Shown piece after piece: positions 1 to 7,468 of a DNA stretch of 20,095 bases. Source of the stretch: a virus; IMG/VR virus record IMGVR_UViG_3300032282_000208, positions 1 to 20,095 of that record. One strand, written 5' to 3'. The position numbers were made by a program, and so were the translations under genes. Every line of letters begins with the position of its first letter. Position 1 is the first letter of the stretch. The notes under the pieces are model-generated. The model was given only the letters and a program-made list of their open reading frames with translations. It was not told the origin of the DNA and did no database searches.

Positions 1-642
1 CAAATACTTAGCGTTGTCTTTAGTAAGCAGACTTGAAGGGTTGGCCTTTGCCGCATCAAATCCAGCAGATAATTTGTCGTAGGGGGAGGCTGCGGCTACT
101 CGTTCCGCTGTTTGTTGTTGGATCCCTTTAATAGCTTCATCGCTAAGTGCGGAACTATTTAGAATACCAGTCTCTCCACCCGCTAAAGTGTTGCTAAGCG
201 AAGAACCAGCATCTGCTAAGTTAAACGCCATATCCCCGGTTAAACCTCTAGCCGCGCCCGCAGCTTGACTACCAAGAGCTTCTGTACCCATCGTAGTCAT
301 ACCCGCGCCTAAACCAGCACCGCCATAAGCACCAAGACCTGCTTCAATCCCATCTTTAAAACTACCTGTACGGGCAGTCTCAACTGCGCCAACGCCAAGA
401 CCAACTTGCCATGCGGGTAAACCCGTGGCTGCAGTAACAGCAAAACCAATAATTGCTGGAAGCAACTTATCTAAAAAGCCAGCTTCGGGGAGCCCCGTCT
501 CAGGATTGATAGTCAGTGAGCCGCCATGTTTCATGGCCAATGCTTGTAGCCCCTGCACTTCACGTGGGGACATGTGGATAAGCATCGAGTCAGGGCCGCG
601 ACCCTTGGATGCCATGTGGTCGGCTAGTACTGCAAGGCTCAT
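1..642 (-). CDS. N-terminal part of a large hydrophobic virion protein (runs off window)
   Basis: The minus-strand reading frame opens with ATG at 642 and stays open for 214 codons to the window edge, so only the N-terminus is seen. An AGAGGC ribosome site lies just upstream of the ATG. Residues 1-60 are polar and include the stretch MSPREVQGLQALAMKHGGSL. Residues of about 61-140 are rich in Gly, Ala and Leu with membrane-like stretches (LLPAIIGFAVTAATGLPAW and a Gly-rich segment), followed by a polar, Ala-rich helical region. I recognise this N-terminus from aquatic phage genomes, where it sits beside the P22 gp10-like gene. Its position and composition fit an internal virion or ejection protein, or a tape-measure-like protein, but no enzymatic motif is visible and that role is inference. 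Confidence 0.8.
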   Translation of the reverse strand, partial: MSLAVLADHMASKGRGPDSMLIHMSPREVQGLQALAMKHGGSLTINPETGLPEAGFLDKLLPAIIGFAVTAATGLPAWQVGLGVGAVETARTGSFKDGIEAGLGAYGGAGLGAGMTTMGTEALGSQAAGAARGLTGDMAFNLADAGSSLSNTLAGGETGILNSSALSDEAIKGIQQQTAERVAAASPYDKLSAGFDAAKANPSSLLTKDNAKYL

Positions 643-676
643 ATTTGCCTCTCAAAATGGGGGTTGTTTGATAATA

Positions 677-1336
677 TCATGTTGGAAGCGCAGATACAAA
701 TGAAAGTGTGGCTACGACAGATGCTGTGGATGGTTTAGTTGGTGTCCCAGAAGCCGCGTAAGTTTCTATGGTTACAGACGCATTAGTTGTAGACCAATAG
801 ATTTGCACGTAATCATTGGCGTTCATGGACAAAAAGTAATTCCAGCCTTTGATGTCGTGAAACGGAACACCCGCACTTTTTCTAGCGGGCATGCCAACTT
901 TACCAGTCGAGCCAACAATGTCTGTGCCATTTTGTTTAAGCCAGATAAATACATCTTGCGGTGCGTTATCTAAATTCTGTAATTGCGCGCTAAACTGCAA
1001 GTTATAAATACCGGCGTTTGCTACTGTTAGCTTTGAGCCAGTAACTAAAGTTACCGTGTTAGAGAAGTCCGTTGTATCTAACGCCATCAAAGTGGCAGTG
1101 TTGGCTGTTGTTGTCTGACTTGTAAAATCTGAAAAAGCGCCATAAGGCAGTCGTATCCCAGCACCGCCAGAAGAAGTCTGTAACTGAGCCAACAAATTAT
1201 CCAGTCGGTTGAAATACAAACGCAAAACGTTGTTTAGTTGGTCTTGATACTGGCGGTTGTATTCCGTTGTTGCCAACGGCAGGCTAGGAGCCGCGATCTT
1301 ACTAAGCTCTGTTTCAGACGTAATGATGTAGCTCAT
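677..1336 (-). CDS. Tail fibre protein with helical stalk and C1q-like jelly-roll head
   Basis: This 219-residue protein has a short helical N-terminus (about 25-55, with the Leu-rich segment NNVLRLYFNRLDNLLAQLQ) that could form a trimeric coiled coil. It is followed by a beta-rich domain (about 65-219). The pattern GIYNLQFSAQLQNLDN, then WLKQNGTDI, then WNYFLSMNANDYVQIYWS, resembles the C1q/TNF-like trimeric heads common at phage fibre tips. Its ATG overlaps the stop of the tail-hub gene by 4 nt (ATGA), so the two are probably co-translated and assembled together. I infer a tail-tip or side-fibre component, perhaps glycan-binding. The fold call rests on pattern memory, not on a search. Confidence 0.8.
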   Translation of the reverse strand: MSYIITSETELSKIAAPSLPLATTEYNRQYQDQLNNVLRLYFNRLDNLLAQLQTSSGGAGIRLPYGAFSDFTSQTTTANTATLMALDTTDFSNTVTLVTGSKLTVANAGIYNLQFSAQLQNLDNAPQDVFIWLKQNGTDIVGSTGKVGMPARKSAGVPFHDIKGWNYFLSMNANDYVQIYWSTTNASVTIETYAASGTPTKPSTASVVATLSFVSALPT

Positions 1337-3432
1337 CGACGTCCGTCCGGTCTGATGTCAATACGGGTTGCGCCAAGTTGCCATGCAGTTCCAAGCTGGT
1401 TAGAGCCAACTTTTAAAATCATCTGGCGACCCCGTACTCGGGTAAATACTTGGCCTGTAAAGCCTTCCGTAATTGTGTAAGAAGCGCCTGTTAATTTGTT
1501 TACACTAGCTGCTACAGGCGTACCCGTACCTGAACCTGAGTTCACCATCGGGTATAGCGTCATCGTAAGCTGTGGTGTTGGAGCGGAATCTGACCCAGAA
1601 AAAGTCAAGTCTGGGAGCATGCGCCAAACAAACCCAAAATTATGGCCGTCACCAATATCGAACTCAGACGAAGAAATATAAGCATCAATTGCAGCAGGTG
1701 TACCTGTCGCGTTGTCATCATTACCGTATTCTTGGTTAACAATATTACCTGTTGTATCCGTTAATGGGTTTGCAGCAATAGGGTAATCCCTTAGACCAGA
1801 GTCTAGCCACGCAGAGCGGCCCATAGTACCGTAGTACCAAGTGTTCTCAAGGTAGTTGTACACCACGTACCTATCAATAGCCGTGCTGTTAGCTGAGCAA
1901 TAGAAGAACCAGACCTCGTTAAAACCCTCATTAGTGCTGGCAAAGCACTGTTGGTTTTGGTTTAAATTAATATCTTGGTATACATATTTGCGCAAATCAC
2001 AGTTTAATGTATTGACACGACCGTCATAAGAATAGAACTTGTCCGTGCCCATCCAATACACCACACCCGAAGCCTGAGCAATTGAGTTTTGGCCCAAAAT
2101 AGAAATATTATCGCCCAAGAGTTGCGCACCCCAAACAAAAGGAGGGCCAAGATATTGCAGCGAATAAATAGTAGAGTCAGTCCAAACCACAATCTCTTGA
2201 CGGGTTTGAATAGCCGTAATGATTTCTGAGCCGTGGGATAAGCGCACACTGCCTGCTTGGTTAGTAGCAGACGGATACCAATCAACCACAGATTCCTGAT
2301 CCGACCAACGAATAAGCATTGGGTCTTGCACAGTTGAGCCAATATCGTTTGTACCAAACGCAAACACAAACCGGCTAACGTCCGATACATAAATAAAGTT
2401 CTGGATAACCGGCACACTTGTAGCCCCTGCCATAGACGTTACAGGCACTGCGTTAGGCATAATGTAATGCGACCCAGACTGAGACCCAGATGTATTAATG
2501 GCCACGCCTGTAGGAGTTGCAGCTAAATTAAATGTAGTGCCCGACACATTTTTTACGTAGTACGTAGTACCCACAACTAACCCAGTCGGCAGTGCAGATG
2601 GATAGCCCGTATTAGTAAAAATAATAGGCATACCGTTTGTTAGCGTAAGGGCAGAAGTTACAACCGCAGGGGTAGCAATAGTGATGGTTGCTAGAATTGG
2701 CGTTAAGCCATAAGCCGCGTCCCAATAGTAAATAGGGCTACCGCGATAACCTAGGATCAGGTCTTCGCCAAAATTAGATTGGCTCCACAAACGCAAAGCC
2801 GAAGTTGACGTACTGCCGTAGCCCCACTCTCCAATACCCCAAGCGCCTGCCCCCCAGCCGGTTAGCGGGACTTCAAACGGCAAACCTACGTTAAGTTGAT
2901 AAACCGCACTGACAGTCGTGCCACCACCTGCCGCAACAGTAGAAGAGGCTTGGGCGGAAGCTGTAATTGTGTAGGTGTTTGTATCAACGAATGTAAGTTG
3001 GTATTCATTGTTGAGGTCTAAACCCCCAACCGTAGCCGCGTTGCTAAAGGTTACAAAGTCGCCTGTTACTGCGCCATGTGAAGCATCCGTAACCGTGACC
3101 GTGGTTGAGTTAATGGTTGTTTTAAACGGGTTGCTTAAAATTGCAGCTTCGCGAATAGGCGTAATGTTGTTGTATACACCACCATTTTCAATGTAGAACT
3201 TTAAGTTAGTACCAACACCCAGTAAATTGAGGTTAGCAAGCGTGATCCAATTCCACAATGAACGGCAGACACCTGCAAAGGTAGATATGGAAATACGAGC
3301 CCAGCCACCAATCTTTTCTGGCGTGCCTTGACGAAAACGTACTTTATCGGACTGATACCAGCCGCCCTCGTTTGTGTAACGAGTATTTTCACGGTTGACG
3401 CCCGGCTTGAATAAAACTTTTTGTAATGGCAT
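1333..3432 (-). CDS. P22 gp10-like tail hub / packaged-DNA stabilisation protein
   Basis: The 699-residue protein shows the pattern of beta-propeller hub proteins that close the neck of short-tailed phages: repeated segments such as SLWNWI, LGYRGSPIYYWD, IRWSDQE and VVWTDSTIYSLQYLG, and a C-terminal strand region ending in TRIDIRPDGRR, which parallels the end of P22 gp10. It is longer than P22 gp10 (about 470 residues) because two accessory beta modules appear to be inserted, at residues 100-183 (SHGAVTGDFVTFSNA type) and 245-327 (LPTGLVVGTTYYVKNVSGT type). A WG-rich turn motif (GWGAGAWGIGEWGYG) sits at 192-206 between them. The gene follows the endolysin by 3 nt and overlaps the next fibre gene. 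I am confident it is a tail structural protein and fairly confident of the gp10-like assignment. Confidence 0.85.
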   Translation of the reverse strand: MPLQKVLFKPGVNRENTRYTNEGGWYQSDKVRFRQGTPEKIGGWARISISTFAGVCRSLWNWITLANLNLLGVGTNLKFYIENGGVYNNITPIREAAILSNPFKTTINSTTVTVTDASHGAVTGDFVTFSNAATVGGLDLNNEYQLTFVDTNTYTITASAQASSTVAAGGGTTVSAVYQLNVGLPFEVPLTGWGAGAWGIGEWGYGSTSTSALRLWSQSNFGEDLILGYRGSPIYYWDAAYGLTPILATITIATPAVVTSALTLTNGMPIIFTNTGYPSALPTGLVVGTTYYVKNVSGTTFNLAATPTGVAINTSGSQSGSHYIMPNAVPVTSMAGATSVPVIQNFIYVSDVSRFVFAFGTNDIGSTVQDPMLIRWSDQESVVDWYPSATNQAGSVRLSHGSEIITAIQTRQEIVVWTDSTIYSLQYLGPPFVWGAQLLGDNISILGQNSIAQASGVVYWMGTDKFYSYDGRVNTLNCDLRKYVYQDINLNQNQQCFASTNEGFNEVWFFYCSANSTAIDRYVVYNYLENTWYYGTMGRSAWLDSGLRDYPIAANPLTDTTGNIVNQEYGNDDNATGTPAAIDAYISSSEFDIGDGHNFGFVWRMLPDLTFSGSDSAPTPQLTMTLYPMVNSGSGTGTPVAASVNKLTGASYTITEGFTGQVFTRVRGRQMILKVGSNQLGTAWQLGATRIDIRPDGRR

Positions 3433-3435
3433 CGG

Positions 3436-3879
3436 TCAATCCAGTAAGGCGCACTCAGCCGTGCGACGTTTTAATAGCCCCGGCAAAACTTTGCCGCCAC
3501 CTTTAGTCCAGAGCATCAGTTGTTCCTTGGCCCCTTCCCAATCATTGGCGTTGATTTTCCTCTTTAATGTGCTTGTTTGCAAGCGTCCAGTGCCTAGGTT
3601 ATAACAAAAATCTACAATGGCATTGCACTTACGAACGTCTGTAATCAAGCCGGGGCAGTTACGTAGAACACCGGGCAAGTATGTATGTTCAAGCTCCACC
3701 ATCAAAAGCGCCCTAGCCGTTGGTTCGTCCATCGGCGCGTCTTCTAAAGTCACCTTGCGCTTGTCTGCGTAGTAAGTAGAACCATAGCCAATCGTGGCCA
3801 CGCCAGCCGGACATAAATACGGCTTGGCGCGGTAGCCCTCAAACTGACGGCACAGAGCGGCGGCTAGTTCTAGGTTCAT
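3436..3879 (-). CDS. Endolysin, GH24 phage lysozyme (muramidase)
   Basis: The 147-residue protein is the usual length of a T4/P22-type lysozyme, which cleaves the MurNAc-GlcNAc bond of peptidoglycan. The catalytic signature is visible as FEGYRAKPYLC followed by GVATIGYG. It gives Glu14, then Cys23 eight residues later, then Thr29 five residues after that, the E-x8-(D/C)-x5-T spacing of the P22-type enzymes. The helical region with CNAIVDFCYNLGTGRLQTST is also typical of the family. There is no clear signal-anchor sequence, so export should depend on a holin. Its ATG overlaps the stop of the 38-residue gene (ATGA), and holin-like genes lie immediately upstream. Confidence 0.95.
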   Translation of the reverse strand: MNLELAAALCRQFEGYRAKPYLCPAGVATIGYGSTYYADKRKVTLEDAPMDEPTARALLMVELEHTYLPGVLRNCPGLITDVRKCNAIVDFCYNLGTGRLQTSTLKRKINANDWEGAKEQLMLWTKGGGKVLPGLLKRRTAECALLD

Positions 3880-3992
3880 TCTTCGTTCAGATGCTCGGCG
3901 GCAATTTCTGCCGCTTCGTCTTCAAGAATCTCTTCAAACCCACAGGTGCATGGGCCATCTTCGTGAACTAAACAGTTGTTTGCGTGTGCCAT
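3876..3992 (-). CDS. 38-residue acidic Cys/His peptide between holin and endolysin
   Basis: This very short gene fits exactly between its neighbours. Its ATG follows the holin stop with no gap (TAAATG), and its TGA overlaps the endolysin ATG (ATGA). The peptide starts MAHANNCLVHEDGPCTCGF and continues as an acidic helix rich in Glu and Ala, ending in HLNEE. Three cysteines and two or three histidines in the first 18 residues could bind a metal such as zinc, but this is inference. The precise fit into the overlap chain is the main evidence that it is translated. Role unknown; a regulator of lysis or simply a coupling ORF are both possible. Confidence 0.7.
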   Translation of the reverse strand: MAHANNCLVHEDGPCTCGFEEILEDEAAEIAAEHLNEE

Positions 3993-4487
3993 TTAAATAC
4001 CCCTTTGTTTTAAAGTACGATCAAGAAACCAGTAATTAATTGTCCCAGACAACAAAGCTGAGAAGTCGGGGGTCATCATGGTCTTAAACACTTCAGTAGC
4101 TGGCGCACCGGCAAGCCATGCGTTCCATGCAAACCACACGTGGATAAATGACCAGACAAACAGTACCCAGTAAGTTACGACTGGACGGACGGAAGCTGAC
4201 AGACTAGCAACCCAACCGCCTGCGGCTTTGACCATCTCGGCCTGTTGAGTGATGGCGTTGTTAAACGCATCCATGACACCTACGTCCATAGCGGCTTCAC
4301 GTTGAGCGCCAATCTCAGCCAGCTTCTGCTGACCACGCAGGGTTTCCAGTTCGCACTGACGGGCAAACATGTTGAGTTCGTGCTGGCGCTCATTCTTTTT
4401 ATCAAAGAACTTTAGCACCTCGGGGGCTAGACGGAACACGCCGCCAAAGATGGAGCCTAGCAAGCCCCCAGATAAAATATCAAGCAT
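3993..4487 (-). CDS. Holin of the three-transmembrane (GTA-holin-like) type
   Basis: The 164-residue protein begins with a Gly/Leu-rich segment (LSGGLLGSIFGGVFRLAPEV). A charged coiled-coil region follows (about 28-70, including KKNERQHELNMFARQ and LRGQQKLAEI). The C-terminal part carries membrane helices at about 98-125 (ASVRPVVTYWVLFVWSFIHV) and a terminal segment ending INYWFLDRTLKQRG. The order helix, SxRPxxTYW, membrane helices, WFxDRT is what I know from the holin family described for gene transfer agents and many marine phages. It should make the membrane lesion that releases the lysozyme. A GGAGAA ribosome site overlaps the stop of the upstream gene, and the 38-residue gene follows at once. 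Confidence 0.8.
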   Translation of the reverse strand: MLDILSGGLLGSIFGGVFRLAPEVLKFFDKKNERQHELNMFARQCELETLRGQQKLAEIGAQREAAMDVGVMDAFNNAITQQAEMVKAAGGWVASLSASVRPVVTYWVLFVWSFIHVWFAWNAWLAGAPATEVFKTMMTPDFSALLSGTINYWFLDRTLKQRGI

Positions 4488-4489
4488 GG

Positions 4490-4750
4490 TTATTCTCCAC
4501 AGTGTTTACATTTATGGTGTGAGTCACCATGCGAAAGCTTGACCCCCGCTAAGAGGCCAATAAATCCCCCGATGATTGTCTGAAACGCCGGATGGAGCAT
4601 GCTAAAGATTTCTGCATTGTCCACTTCCTTGGCCCATAAGCCGAGCAAAAACGCAATCACCATACCCAGCACAGACAAGCAAAGGGTAGCGGCTACCATT
4701 AGGGTTACAGAGTACGTCAATTTACCTACTACGTCTGGGTTGTCTTTCAT
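4490..4750 (-). CDS. Small two-helix membrane protein with C-terminal CxxC, holin-like
   Basis: The 86-residue protein has two clear hydrophobic segments, about 13-38 (SVTLMVAATLCLSVLGMVIA and following) and 53-71 (HPAFQTIIGGFIGLLAGVK). It ends in the Cys/His-rich tail HHKCKHCGE, which looks like half a zinc-binding site. Its start overlaps the stop of the 78-residue gene (ATGA), and the recognised holin gene follows after 2 nt. Size and topology fit a second holin, an antiholin or a pinholin, but these roles are inference. I do not recognise the family by name. Confidence 0.75.
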   Translation of the reverse strand: MKDNPDVVGKLTYSVTLMVAATLCLSVLGMVIAFLLGLWAKEVDNAEIFSMLHPAFQTIIGGFIGLLAGVKLSHGDSHHKCKHCGE

Positions 4751-4983
4751 ACAAGTATGTCCACTTTGCGGTTCTGAAATATCTCCATACGGAGCCGTTC
4801 TTGAACTACCTTTTTACAGTAAATCTCAAATCCTATGTCCTGCAACTGAGTCTGCTGTTTCTTAGCCAACTCGTTTGCCTTGTTCATTTCATGCTGTTTT
4901 TCTAGCTTCTTCTGGGCAAGGTCATGCTTGTCTGGATACCCTGACGGCTGAACGGTCGGAAATAATTTGATTGTGTCGATCAT
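4747..4983 (-). CDS. Hypothetical 78-residue charged helical protein
   Basis: The protein is polar and mostly helical. Residues of about 20-50 are rich in Lys, Glu and Gln (LAQKKLEKQHEMNKANELAK) and could form a coiled coil. It has a single cysteine in the segment FEIYCKKVVQERL and no membrane helix or signal peptide. ATGA overlaps tie it to both neighbours, so it belongs to the lysis operon. I do not recognise a function. Its lack of a membrane segment argues against a holin or inner-membrane spanin. Confidence 0.7.
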   Translation of the reverse strand: MIDTIKLFPTVQPSGYPDKHDLAQKKLEKQHEMNKANELAKKQQTQLQDIGFEIYCKKVVQERLRMEIFQNRKVDILV

Positions 4984-5270
4984 TTTTTTTCACGCTCAAG
5001 TGCATCCTTGTATCCATGAACAACTTTAGCCCGTAACCATGTGGAGTCTGCCGAACCTGCCCACTCTGCCAGATTGTTCCAAATGACTGTGTACTCCGTT
5101 GACTTGCAATGACCTGCGTTCTGATCTAGCCACGCCATCATTTGTTTGTGCCGTTCGGTCGGATCGTGGACTGTGTAGCCAATTCCATAAAACTCCCTGA
5201 CATGGCATCCGCTCTTGGCTACGGCTCCAACTAGCCCTAACACTAACAGTAACAATATAAGCCAACGCAT
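4980..5270 (-). CDS. Small exported or membrane-anchored protein of the lysis block
   Basis: The 96-residue protein opens with a strong hydrophobic segment (MRWLILLLLVLGLVGAVAKS, residues 1-20) that could be a signal peptide or a single anchor, immediately followed by Gly-Cys. The residues before the Cys (A-K-S-G) do not match a standard lipobox well. The rest is soluble, including EFYGIGYTVHDPTERHKQMM and VIWNNLAEWAGSADSTWLR, and has two cysteines (22 and 55) that could form a disulfide outside the cytoplasm. I have seen similar proteins in aquatic phages but know no function. Its place upstream of the holin and endolysin suggests an envelope role, perhaps spanin-like. Confidence 0.75.
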   Translation of the reverse strand: MRWLILLLLVLGLVGAVAKSGCHVREFYGIGYTVHDPTERHKQMMAWLDQNAGHCKSTEYTVIWNNLAEWAGSADSTWLRAKVVHGYKDALEREKK

Positions 5271-5273
5271 TTA

Positions 5274-5366
5274 TCACACCAAACTCCATGCAATCATGTA
5301 CGTGCCAAAGATAACGAAAGCCGCTATACAGGCCGCCGCAATCAATGCTTCAGCCCAGTTTTTCAT
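5274..5366 (-). CDS. 30-residue single-span membrane peptide
   Basis: The frame ATG...TGA encodes MKNWAEALIAAACIAAFVIF followed by GTYMIAWSLV, essentially one hydrophobic helix after a short charged N-terminus. The ATG overlaps the stop of the upstream fibre gene by one base (TAATG), and the next gene starts 3 nt after its stop. This placement, with no other explanation for the roughly 95-nt interval, supports it as a real gene. Small one-span peptides beside holin genes are often lysis effectors or regulators, but that is inference. It is too short for most gene callers. Confidence 0.65.
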   Translation of the reverse strand: MKNWAEALIAAACIAAFVIFGTYMIAWSLV

Positions 5367-6667
5367 TACACAGCTACCCTGCGAATGGCGCGAACGGGAA
5401 AAGCTTGACTTTTACCTCCATAATAAACGCTTTGCGTTCCGGGATTAAAATATTGATGCCAAGCTTTAGTTGAAGTAGATTCGGTACTAGACCAGTAAAC
5501 GCCACCGGGCGATCCTGAATAATCAAAAGCCTCCGCATTTCCAGATTGAAAAATTGTTGCGGATGTTCGGTTGGGCGATTTAGGGCTATTTGTGTAAGTA
5601 GTGTTTAGTGGTTCTGGGGATACCGCATTTGCATTTGAACCAGAACTTGTTTGGTTGTTATTAGTTGTTGGTTTTAAAAAGAAGTAGCACACTTCCAACT
5701 CATTTTTAGCGGGCATATACCAATCTGAATAACCACCTGTTACCAAATCAGAACAGAAATAAGCCGCAGGGAAAATAGTTGAGCTTCCTGCGGCAACCAT
5801 ATCTGCTGTGTTTTGAGGCCCGTTAATATTGCTATCCGCACCAGAAACTGCTGATAGTGTTCCCGTCATCCAAGATAACGTGCTTTGCCCAGATGATTTT
5901 GGAGCAACAACTAGATTATGCGTTGCTGTACCACTAACCCCAATTTGCCCTGCGTAGTAACCACCTTGGTATGCTTGTCCAATAGCCAGTTGAGTTGTAA
6001 TGCTATTACTTGCCGCACTTGCGGCCCCTGTTCCAATGGCGTTTGTAGCCGTAACGGTAAATGTATAAGATGTTCCACCAGTCAAACCACTGACAGTCAC
6101 AGTACCAGAACCCGCCTGACTCAATGTGCCAGTAACACCCCCGGGCGATGAGGTGGCTGTATAGGTTGTAATTGTTGAACCACCGTCACTTGCTGGCGCA
6201 GTGTATGCAACAGTTGCTGTTGTTGCGTCTGTAGCAGTTGCTGTACCGATTGTTGGAGCGCCGGGAACATTTGCTGTAGTAATACTATTTGAAGACCCGC
6301 TTGATGGGCCTGTACCTGCACCGTTTGTTGCAAATACTGAGAATGTGTAAGAAGTATTTGCCGCCAAACCAGTCACACTAATAGGCGAAGTTGCGCTTGT
6401 ACCTTGAATACCGCTAGGAGATGACGTAGCTGTGTATCCTGTAATAGACGCACTGCCTGTATCAGTAGGCGCAGTAAAGGGAACAGATGCAGTTAGCACC
6501 GACACAGTAGCCGTACCAATCGTAGGAGCGCCGGGGCTTCTAGGCCAAATACCTTGCTTAACGTAGTTTGATACTTGATTGAGCGTCCAAATACCTTTAG
6601 CCACCGTTGTTGTTGGAGCCGTTGGGTTCTTGGTAATAATTCCACCGGGATACTGTTTGATACTCAT
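5366..6667 (-). CDS. Receptor-binding-type fibre protein: two fibronectin-III domains plus DUF1566-like lectin domain (paralogue A)
   Basis: The 433-residue protein has an N-terminal tip with the motif GIWTLNQVSNYVKQGIWP (25-42), often seen on phage tail proteins. Two fibronectin type III domains follow at about 46-131 and 136-225; each begins GAPTIGTAT and ends near SNSITT. A C-terminal domain (229-433) shows the DUF1566/Lcl hallmarks GGYSDWYMPAKNELEVCY, YWSSTE and VRAIRRVAV. This is a C-type-lectin-related fold thought to bind ligands. Two shorter paralogues with a single Fn3 domain are encoded at 8737 and 9696. The stretch between YWSSTE and VRAIRR differs strongly among the three and is probably the binding face. 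The gene follows the APS kinase gene by 12 nt and has a TTGGAGTT ribosome site. Confidence 0.85.
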   Translation of the reverse strand: MSIKQYPGGIITKNPTAPTTTVAKGIWTLNQVSNYVKQGIWPRSPGAPTIGTATVSVLTASVPFTAPTDTGSASITGYTATSSPSGIQGTSATSPISVTGLAANTSYTFSVFATNGAGTGPSSGSSNSITTANVPGAPTIGTATATDATTATVAYTAPASDGGSTITTYTATSSPGGVTGTLSQAGSGTVTVSGLTGGTSYTFTVTATNAIGTGAASAASNSITTQLAIGQAYQGGYYAGQIGVSGTATHNLVVAPKSSGQSTLSWMTGTLSAVSGADSNINGPQNTADMVAAGSSTIFPAAYFCSDLVTGGYSDWYMPAKNELEVCYFFLKPTTNNNQTSSGSNANAVSPEPLNTTYTNSPKSPNRTSATIFQSGNAEAFDYSGSPGGVYWSSTESTSTKAWHQYFNPGTQSVYYGGKSQAFPVRAIRRVAV

Positions 6668-6679
6668 GTCAACTCCAAT

Positions 6680-7468
6680 TTATCCTACGCCCATTTGCTT
6701 GCGTATCTTGGTTGCTGAGATAGCGTGTGTAGCATCGTCAAAAGACTCTTGCTCAATCTTATAGCCCACATCTCTGCCGTATGTAATGTTCACTACGTTT
6801 GGCACAAGCTGAATTTCGTATTGGCCCTGATATAAAGGGTCAAGATCACGCTTGATAAAGTCTTTAACCTGATTAGCCGCAAAGGGGTTTGAACCGTTCC
6901 AGCCCTGACAATCTCTAATCTGAATAACAACCTGACCAGTCTTTGCCAGTGCTCTTTCAAACAATTTACGGTGGCCTTCATGCCAAGGTTGCCATCTGCC
7001 CAGCATCTGCACGGTTTCTTTCTGCCAATCAAAGACAGGGCGCTGGCGGTTGTCCAAGATGTGCGCGGCAATGAACTCACCCCACTTCTCTGACTTCTGC
7101 TCAGTGATCCTAAAGTCATACTGCTCTGGCGCAATAAACACCTTATTAGTATCTTCAAAACGACCTTGATTGATGGTGTCAACCCACACAGTCCAATCAG
7201 CTTTAAAGTTGTTACGCATCTCAACCAGAGGGGCAACAAAGTCGCAGATCACATAGTCTACATCGTAGCTGTCAGCCAACTCACGCATCCGAAGGCTCTG
7301 GCGAATACGGCCTTCGTGGGAGAAATCCCAGTCGTTGTACTTCTTACGCACATCATCGGCATTGAGCCACATGACTGTCTTGCGGTCGTTTTGCAAGTGT
7401 TCAAGAATGTGTTGTGCAAGGTAAGTTTTACCAGCACCGGGCAAGCCCATGATTAGAATTCTTTTCAT
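6680..7468 (-). CDS. APS kinase fused to an HxGH nucleotidyltransferase domain
   Basis: Residues 1 to about 140 look like adenylylsulfate kinase, which phosphorylates APS to the sulfate donor PAPS. Visible are a Walker A loop GLPGAGKT (8-15), NADDVRKKYNDWDFS (36-50, matching the kinase DGDxxR...GFS element) and the Arg-rich helix GRIRQSLRMRELA. Residues of about 150-262 form a second Rossmann-type domain with GRWQPWHEGH (157-166, HxGH) and ISATKIR (250-256). These are hallmarks of the nucleotidyltransferase superfamily (NMNAT, cytidylyltransferase, ATP sulfurylase). A GRD sequence at 231-233 recalls ATP sulfurylase, but ISxTxIR points to the NMNAT/cytidylyltransferase branch, so the substrate is uncertain. 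The gene overlaps the sulfotransferase stop (ATGA), and the pair is probably functionally linked. The P-loop kinase call is strong; the second activity is open. Confidence 0.88.
   Translation of the reverse strand: MKRILIMGLPGAGKTYLAQHILEHLQNDRKTVMWLNADDVRKKYNDWDFSHEGRIRQSLRMRELADSYDVDYVICDFVAPLVEMRNNFKADWTVWVDTINQGRFEDTNKVFIAPEQYDFRITEQKSEKWGEFIAAHILDNRQRPVFDWQKETVQMLGRWQPWHEGHRKLFERALAKTGQVVIQIRDCQGWNGSNPFAANQVKDFIKRDLDPLYQGQYEIQLVPNVVNITYGRDVGYKIEQESFDDATHAISATKIRKQMGVG

Noticed and set aside
643-676. Possible terminator between the C1q-like fibre gene and the large virion protein gene
   Set aside because: The 34-nt gap holds a ribosome site but no inverted repeat with a T-run.
2004-2417. 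Minus-strand 137-codon frame inside the tail-hub gene
   Set aside because: It lies wholly within a recognised gene in a different frame, has a Leu/Arg/Ile-heavy shadow composition, and lacks recognisable motifs.
4599-4865. Plus-strand 88-codon frame in the lysis block
   Set aside because: It is antisense to two coupled genes and its sequence shows no domain or membrane pattern that stands on its own.
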